From Acidobacteriota bacterium (GTDB lineage: Bacteria > Acidobacteriota > Blastocatellia > Pyrinomonadales > Pyrinomonadaceae): 64,000 nt of DNA. Made by a program: the position numbers and the translations under genes. The stretch spans positions 434,001 through 498,000 of the forward strand of contig JADKBM010000016.1 in the NCBI GenBank assembly GCA_016715115.1, written 5' to 3'. This document shows positions 56,350 through 64,000 of this stretch, one piece after another. The notes under the pieces were generated by a model. The model did no database searches. It was not told the DNA's origin and saw only the letters and a program-made list of their open reading frames with translations. Every line of letters starts with the position of its first letter. The stretch's first letter is position 1.

Positions 56350-57387
56350 ATGAAAAAGAAAGAAAAAGACGAACAACTAGCGATGCATCTTCCCGGTCTG
56401 CTGCAATATCACCAGGTGATGTTGACTGATCCAGTCCGGAACAAATTGCTTTTTGAAGCCATTAGCAGCAACGTCAACGATGAAACAAGATTTCTTGATA
56501 TCGGAGCCGGGACGGGCGTCTGGGCGATCATTGCCGCCAAACTCGGTGCCCAACGCGTCGTCGCCGTCGAGGTCGAAGAGGCTCTAATACCGATCATTTA
56601 CAAACACGCGCAGGAAAACGGTGTCGCCGACAAGATCGAGATAATTCACGGAAATTCGAACGATGTAAAGATCCGCGGGAAATTCGACGTAATCGTCAGC
56701 GAGTTGTTCGGGAGCGACGCGTTCGGCCCGGCGACTGTTCAGTCCTTCGTCGATGTGAGAAAGCGCTTTTTGGCTCCGAACGGCGTTTTGATCCCTCAGA
56801 AACTTGCGATGTACGTGGTTCCCGCGGAGATTGAACGACCAACGTTCGGCTTTCCGGCCGAACTGCCGATCACCTTCGATTTCTTAGGGTCATTAAGACT
56901 AAACTACTTTCAGAATCTCGACTTGGCAGCTCGCTCCGGCGTTCGTTTCCTTGCTGAACCGCGCGTGATTCTAGAGTTGGATTTTGCATCGGTCGTGGCC
57001 CCGCCGCTGACAACGAAGCCTACCGTCTCTTGGGAACTCGATAATCTGGCGCAGGTTAACGCTTTCGTTGTTTTTAGTCAATCGGTTTTCACGAATGCGA
57101 TCACGATGGACAGCTTCGATTCGCAAAGCTGGGGCGCGAATGCGTATCAATTTCAACCCTTTGCTGCGTCTGCGGGCGTGGTTGAGTTTCAAATGACGAT
57201 GGACGGTCCGAAGTCTATCTGGTCGGTCAGTTTGCCCTCTCACCCCGAGATGTCGCCGCGAAGCTACGCGCCGATGTTCGCACCAGCCCGGATCCGTATG
57301 GTCCAGCAGACGACCCCGCACCGTAAATTTCGGCCTCGGCCAGCCCCCAAAACGCTCGAATCGAGTTCCGCCAAAACAAGAGACTGA
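56350..57387 (+). CDS. PRMT-like SAM-dependent methyltransferase
   Basis: A 345-residue class I methyltransferase. Motif I FLDIGAGTGVWAI (48-60), the acidic E74 in VVAVEVEE, and SELFGSDAFGP (117-127), which sits where protein arginine methyltransferases have the first Glu of the double-E loop. A C-terminal beta-barrel (about 165-320) begins KLAMYVVPAEIE, as in PRMTs. The second Glu is replaced by Asp/Gly, so arginine as target is uncertain. It is the third gene of the operon with the unknown small protein and kinase B; a peptide substrate is likely by context. A Pro/Arg/Lys-rich tail ends the protein. Confidence 0.8.
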   Translation: MKKKEKDEQLAMHLPGLLQYHQVMLTDPVRNKLLFEAISSNVNDETRFLDIGAGTGVWAIIAAKLGAQRVVAVEVEEALIPIIYKHAQENGVADKIEIIHGNSNDVKIRGKFDVIVSELFGSDAFGPATVQSFVDVRKRFLAPNGVLIPQKLAMYVVPAEIERPTFGFPAELPITFDFLGSLRLNYFQNLDLAARSGVRFLAEPRVILELDFASVVAPPLTTKPTVSWELDNLAQVNAFVVFSQSVFTNAITMDSFDSQSWGANAYQFQPFAASAGVVEFQMTMDGPKSIWSVSLPSHPEMSPRSYAPMFAPARIRMVQQTTPHRKFRPRPAPKTLESSSAKTRD

Positions 57388-57455
57388 ATTAGGCGTTTGG
57401 AGAACGGAAGAGAACACGATGGCATTCGATTAAGAGCGCGCTTCAAAAGAGGAGG

Positions 57456-58703
57456 CTAATTCAGTTGGCCCTGAAAATCTTTCGAGACATAATGGAAAAA
57501 AAGCGATATCGACCGGTGCCCCTTCGGCAAAGGGTATCGGTAGTGAACAAGTTCGCGGCCTCTGTAAACTAATCCGTCACCGCTCTTGAGGTAGACTGCC
57601 GTATTCGGGTCGTCAATTTGATTGCCTGCCGGAAATTCCTCCGAACGAATGTCAAACGCCCCTTCCAAGTCGACTCCAGGGTGTTTCAGAAACAACGCCC
57701 AAGGCGAAATGTGATCGTCTGATTCCGGTAAATAGTCGACTTGAAATGAAATACTGAATTCACATTGCGCCCTATCGACGTGTGGCTTTAGATCAGCGCC
57801 TTCGACGTAAGCGCCGGCGTAAACATATGAAGGAATGACTTCGTGTCCTACCACTAAGCTCATCAACGTTGTCAGATTCCGATGAAAGAAACGCGCGAGC
57901 GGTTCGTTGTGTTGATAAAAGCGCATGCTCTGCGAATCGTCAAAAGGCATAAATCCCTGCTCTACATATTGCCGGTAATAACGGCGCATCGCAGCCATTT
58001 GGACCTTCGGGAGACATTGACGAACAATAGCATACTTGTCCTTGGCGTGGGCTGTTCTCGCTGCCTCTACAATTTCGTTCTTTTCTTGCCTTTTTTCCTC
58101 GAGCAGGTCCAAAGTAGTCAGTATCTTGGCCTTTATCAATTTGCCGATTAGGTGAGCGTCAATCGGCAACGGCGGTTTTTCTCCCGCCTTGAATCTCGAG
58201 AGCACCGCACTTTGATCGGAATTGAGCCAGTACCCGACTTCGATTTCGGTTATTGGCTCGGTCAACCAAACGGATTCCGCCCGAGCTGACAGGCCATCTT
58301 GCGTAACCCATTTGGTGAGATTGGCTAAATCTATCGGTTGTATCCGAAACGACGGATTGACAATAAGAGACGAGATGCCCAGGTCATACGGTAGAGCCTC
58401 GATTTCATCCAGAAGACAGAAAAACAACGGTCGTTGAGGCACTTCCCTTACCTTAACTAAAACGCCGTTTTGCTCAAGAAGATCGCGCTCAATGCGATCG
58501 ATGTCTCGCGCGACATCAAGGAAATCCAATCGGGTTTGCGAAAGCTCGATGAAAAGCTCGTACAGATTCGGATATTCCGGTTTTGAAATTCTCAAGGTTT
58601 GTAGCCCTCGGCGTGGAGTTGGTGCAACCAGAGTGAACGAATCCTCCAGTCCATCCAACGTGAGGACCTGCAAGTACGGGTTCACTGTCAGCTTATCGCT
58701 CAT
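57456..58703 (-). CDS. 2-oxoglutarate/Fe(II)-dependent oxygenase of the PqqD-peptide locus
   Basis: A 415-residue protein. The C-terminal quarter (about 290-412) is a 2OG-Fe(II) oxygenase core: iron ligands H308 and D310 in HVDRAQCEF, H387 in ELVHYRYP, and R397 in KGHRSIS for 2-oxoglutarate. The family includes prolyl and lysyl hydroxylases. The N-terminal 250 residues comprise two repeats of a mixed strand-helix module (NPYLQVLTLDG and NPSFRIQPIDL onward) ending in helices of winged-helix or PqqD-like appearance; this is a weak inference. It lies downstream of peptide gene B on the same strand (141 bases) and is convergent with the methyltransferase. Confidence 0.82.
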   Translation of the reverse strand: MSDKLTVNPYLQVLTLDGLEDSFTLVAPTPRRGLQTLRISKPEYPNLYELFIELSQTRLDFLDVARDIDRIERDLLEQNGVLVKVREVPQRPLFFCLLDEIEALPYDLGISSLIVNPSFRIQPIDLANLTKWVTQDGLSARAESVWLTEPITEIEVGYWLNSDQSAVLSRFKAGEKPPLPIDAHLIGKLIKAKILTTLDLLEEKRQEKNEIVEAARTAHAKDKYAIVRQCLPKVQMAAMRRYYRQYVEQGFMPFDDSQSMRFYQHNEPLARFFHRNLTTLMSLVVGHEVIPSYVYAGAYVEGADLKPHVDRAQCEFSISFQVDYLPESDDHISPWALFLKHPGVDLEGAFDIRSEEFPAGNQIDDPNTAVYLKSGDGLVYRGRELVHYRYPLPKGHRSISLFFHYVSKDFQGQLN

Positions 58704-58844
58704 CTGATGGTGGATTATCGAGTTAAGTCCGATGCGCAATATAAGCGGTCGCACCGCCGACCCCACGAAATCCGCCAACGATCCAGTTCGCGAGTCCAAA
58801 GACGCCTAAACCAACGGATTCAAGGGGTCGAGATCAACTCCGCA

Positions 58845-59420
58845 TCAAGCGCACCTCCCTCGTGCATTGTTCCCAGAAGGACAAGACCACGGCCCCTGAC
58901 AGGAACAACCCATAGGCGCAGGGGAGCAAGTCGGCGACGCCCCCATGTACGCCGGCGGCGGAAGCGTAGGGCAATTAGGATACGGAGTGTTGCAGACTGC
59001 ATTATTGTTCGGCCCGCAAAGAGAGACAGCAGCGTGAACAGCCATTGGCGCAATCAGAGACGCTACAATCGGAATCGAAATTGCCGATCCAAGTCCGATT
59101 TTCTTGATCACTTCCCGGCGCGACATTCCTTCGAAATAGTCCACGACCTCCGAACCGTTTTCGAAGAGCTTTTCCTTTTTCAACTGATCGATCGCGAGCC
59201 AGACGAGGTCTTCGTTGCTTTCGGCGTTCAGCTTTTCGCTGACGTAGGCATTGATCTCCGCCACATTTCGTTTGCCATCGCACGCCTGCCAGACGAGAGC
59301 CGAGGTCGGATTGAGACAAAAGGCCTTGTCATTTCGAAGATCGTAGATCAGCAGTTCACCGTCCACTTCCTGAACAACGAGTTCATCGTGACGGCTTCTG
59401 GGGGTCGAGTTCTTTTTCAT
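58845..59420 (-). CDS. PqqD domain - Tat-like signal - 8-Cys peptide fusion (B)
   Basis: A 191-residue paralogue of the 54.4-kb gene. The first 130 residues align without gaps: HDELVVQEVDGELLIYDL, FCLNPTSALVWQACDG, then SRREVIKKIG, a hydrophobic stretch and APMAVHA at the same positions (100-130). The exported 61-residue tail is Pro/Gly/Cys-rich, also with eight Cys (C-x7-C-x6-C-x14-C-x6-C-x-C-x5-C-x9-C), but unrelated in sequence to tail A apart from the opening SLC and the final C-x9-C. The start is Met 59420 by homology; a longer frame upstream is not used. It is probably the first gene of a unit with the oxygenase. Confidence 0.85.
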   Translation of the reverse strand: MKKNSTPRSRHDELVVQEVDGELLIYDLRNDKAFCLNPTSALVWQACDGKRNVAEINAYVSEKLNAESNEDLVWLAIDQLKKEKLFENGSEVVDYFEGMSRREVIKKIGLGSAISIPIVASLIAPMAVHAAVSLCGPNNNAVCNTPYPNCPTLPPPAYMGASPTCSPAPMGCSCQGPWSCPSGNNARGRCA

Positions 59421-59618
59421 AATTTTTCTGTGATTCGCGTGACCAGGCACGCCGGTCCATCGCCGAACCTTTGACCGAGACACCGACAAGTGGGAAAAAC
59501 AACCGTCATTAGAACAAAGATAGGCACGAGAGTCAAGCAATTCCTCAAGTGTTACGTTAAGTTCAGAGTCGAACCCGTTTTCCGCATCAGGCACGTATCG
59601 CCGAACAAACGTTACGGC

Positions 59619-60393
59619 TCAAAATCCGAACATCACCGCGCCGATGATCTTTCTCGACGCATTTTCCTGTATGAAAACCACCGAGCGGAGAGAACCGCGT
59701 TTCCAGTCTGGACTGGAAACCTATCCGGTCGCTGATCGCGACAGTACTCGTATCCGAGCGCACCGGACCGATCGCACGGAGTTCGCGGACGACCGACGCG
59801 TGTTTCAACGTCCGGCCGCGATTTTCACCTCCCGAGATCTCGCGGGTGATCTCGTCCTCCACGACCGCGACGAAAACGGTCGCGTCCTCGTGTTTCGGAA
59901 TCGAATCGATGTTGATGTTCAGCTCGTTTCCGACGAATTTCGCTTCTATCGCAGCCTTCGGATGTTTCGCCGCGTCTTGGATTAGCCGCGTCGCGCGGCC
60001 GGTGTCGCTTCCAACCACTTCGAAACGGCCGTCGATGACCATCTGCGGCGTGTATGCCGAATCAAGCTTGAACCGCGACGCGTAAAACTCCTGCCGCTGC
60101 GTAAAAAGCGGCGACGAGAACTCGTCTTTCCAGCCCGAACGGTCCCAGTAATCGACGTGGAGCGCGAGCGTGATGATCTCGGCATTCGGAACGGGCTGCT
60201 CGCGGCGCAGGAACTCGAGCGCCCGTTCCGCCGCCGGACAGCTCGAACATCCTTCGGACGTAAACAGTTCGACGATCACCGGCGAAACCGTCGATTGCGC
60301 CGCCGGCGTTTCGGGGAGTTTTTGACTTTCGACCGTCTGCGAAACGCACGCGGAAAGAATGAACGCCAAGAACAGAATGATCAGTTTTTTCAT
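59619..60393 (-). pseudogene. DUF1223-family thioredoxin-fold lipoprotein, frameshifted near its end
   Basis: The N-terminal 230 residues are a DUF1223 protein: signal with lipobox LSAC16, then VIVELFTSEGCSSCPAAE with the CxxC pair C49/C52 of a thioredoxin-like fold, and YTPQMVIDGRFEVVG. In the current frame the C-terminus is unrelated and stops at 59587, but the other frame continues as the expected family ending (WKRGSLRSVVFIQENASRK then IIGAVMFGF, stop at 59619). The shift lies within 59699-59722, a perfect 10-bp palindrome. It may be a real mutation or a sequencing/assembly error. It lies 198 bases upstream of peptide gene B on the same strand. Confidence 0.8.
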
Positions 60394-60545
60394 CGCGAAT
60401 CGATGATACCAAAATGCAGGTGTCCAATCGATATCCGTCTCACGAACGTAAGTCGTTAAACATAGATAATTTATTGCTCTTTTTCGTTTTTTGCGACCTG
60501 ATTGCAGTTTCATATGTCTTCGGAACCGTACATCCAACGTCTTCC
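60394..60545. other. Intergenic region upstream of the DUF1223 gene
   Basis: About 150 bases with no gene. It should contain the promoter of the minus-strand DUF1223 gene; no clear element was identified. Confidence 0.35.
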
Positions 60546-60626
60546 CTTCGTGCAACTTCGTGCGCTTCGTGGTTCCAAGAACGGTCGTCTTTCTTGGAAC
60601 CACGAAGCGCACGAAGTTGCACGAAG
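60546..60626. repeat. Perfect 35-bp inverted repeat, CACGAAG family
   Basis: Arms 60546-60580 and 60592-60626 are exact inverted copies built from CTTCGTG/CACGAAG units (CTTCGTGCAACTTCGTGCGC opening) around an 11-base loop. It lies between the divergent DUF1223 and uvrA genes. Confidence 0.92.
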
Positions 60627-60776
60627 AACAGGAACATTCCCGTGTATCCGTGTCGGCGATGACGTGTTCCGGTTGATTCGACGGATACCAAGCCCCAAAT
60701 TCTTTAATCCCTGTTTTTGTCCGTCCCGACCGATTTGTTAAAATGAAATTTTTCATTCGGCAACGGATTCCAGACT

Positions 60777-63584
<2,808 letters not shown>

Positions 63585-63587
63585 GGC

Positions 63588-63782
63588 GCGACTGGAGCGC
63601 AAGCTGACTGGAGCGCAAGCGTCCCCGCTTGCAATGAGCGCGTAGCGCGAACGGCGCCGGGGAAAAACAGAGTTAAGATCCGCTGAGGCTTTACGGCGTT
63701 TTACGCCGTTGCAAGCGGGGACGCTTGCGCTCCAGTCCGCTTGCGCTCCAGTCGCGCTCCAGTCGCGCTTCAATCGCACTCA
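63588..63782. repeat. REPIN (paired REP element), copy B, beside RAYT
   Basis: Tandem ACTGGAGCGCAAGC units and the GCAAGCGTCCCCGCTTGC hairpin at the left (about 63591-63633) face the inverted GCAAGCGGGGACGCTTGCGC at the right (about 63710-63731), followed by several GCTCCAGTC half-units. In between are GAGCGCGTAGCGCGAACGGCGCC and TTTACGGCGTTTTACGCCGTT, as in copy A at 52.3 kb. It ends eight bases before the RAYT start. Confidence 0.9.
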
Positions 63783-63789
63783 CGAAGAT

Positions 63790-64000
63790 ATGAAAAACAA
63801 TTATCTATTTCAGCCGAAGGGCTTTCGTTCAAACCTCGGATGGTATGACCGTGGCTACATCCCTCATTTCGACGGCGGTGAGATCCCGCAGTTTCTTACT
63901 TTCCGGCTGTTTGATTCGCTTCCGGCGCACGTCGTCGAAAAATGGCGGATCGAAACAGCAGATACAGGCGAAGCAGGCCGGGTGATCTTTCGAAAGAATG
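63790..64000 (+). CDS. REP-associated tyrosine transposase (RAYT), 5' part
   Basis: The first 70 residues of a Y1/IS200-like transposase of the RAYT class; the gene runs off the window. GWYDRGYIPHFDGGEIPQFL followed by TFRLFDSLPAHVV is the N-terminal signature of these proteins in Acidobacteriota and relatives. The catalytic HxH and Tyr lie beyond the window. RAYTs recognise and move adjacent REP/REPIN elements; a REPIN lies immediately upstream. Confidence 0.85.
   Translation, partial: MKNNYLFQPKGFRSNLGWYDRGYIPHFDGGEIPQFLTFRLFDSLPAHVVEKWRIETADTGEAGRVIFRKN

Noticed and set aside
58707..59474. A 255-codon plus-strand frame opposite peptide gene B
   Set aside because: The minus-strand PqqD fusion has clear homology to its paralogue; this frame is Arg-rich and lacks any domain.

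Overview
The window looks like chromosomal DNA of an Acidobacteriota member, probably class Blastocatellia (Pyrinomonadaceae-like). This is inferred from protein style, not from a marker gene: about 55-60% GC, several secreted proteins ending in WW/WF/WY-containing FG-GAP-like repeats, a tricorn protease, a Tat-exported vanadium haloperoxidase, PqqD-fused peptides, and very abundant short tandem repeats between genes. There is no prophage, plasmid backbone, CRISPR array or rRNA operon. One tRNA (Lys-TTT) is present.

Layout. 0-14.5 kb: end of a PLP decarboxylase, an alpha-solenoid protein, a HAD phosphatase, a GlcD-type flavin oxidase, a Ser/Thr kinase, the haloperoxidase, uvrB, a HEAT-repeat membrane protein, purC, a small Fis-like protein and a MOSC protein. 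14.5-17 kb: groES-groEL behind a CIRCE operator. 17.4-29.4 kb: three large secreted proteins sharing a six-unit FG-GAP-like C-terminus (one is a GH13 amylase), with a GlsB-like membrane protein, an M15-like peptidase, a tetrahaem cytochrome and a lipoprotein between them. 30-36.8 kb: tricorn protease, a LolA-like/beta-lactamase-fold pair, a frameshifted S41-TPR remnant and tRNA-Lys. 37-47.7 kb: purA, a four-helix-bundle protein, glgA, a lipid kinase, a fused acyl-ACP synthetase/acyltransferase, an NTR-like protein and a CocE hydrolase. 48-53 kb: a TPR lipoprotein, a small membrane protein, and a complete Cpx-like envelope-stress module (sensor, regulator, Spy/CpxP protein) with two exact GTAAA-N5-GTAAA boxes. 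60.8-64 kb: uvrA, then a REPIN and the start of a RAYT transposase.

The best candidate for an undescribed system is at 53.5-59.4 kb. Two paralogous genes encode a PqqD domain, an internal Tat-like signal and a C-terminal peptide with eight cysteines. The first 130 residues align without gaps, while the exported tails have diverged completely. Around them lie two HprK-like kinases, a PRMT-like methyltransferase, a 2OG-Fe(II) oxygenase and an unknown 98-residue protein. A CxxC thioredoxin-fold lipoprotein gene (frameshifted) lies just beyond. This resembles a peptide-maturation locus with phosphorylation, methylation and hydroxylation as possible modifications; that function is inference.

A second theme is non-coding structure. 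Arrays with a 7-bp period (heptamers of several unrelated sequences) sit at the 3' ends of many genes, often folding back on themselves and supplying the stop codon. Two stop-free heptamer runs lie in frame inside coding genes. There are also REPIN-like elements, a roughly 250-bp palindromic element in three copies whose interior is inverted in one copy, and a CACGAAG inverted-repeat family.
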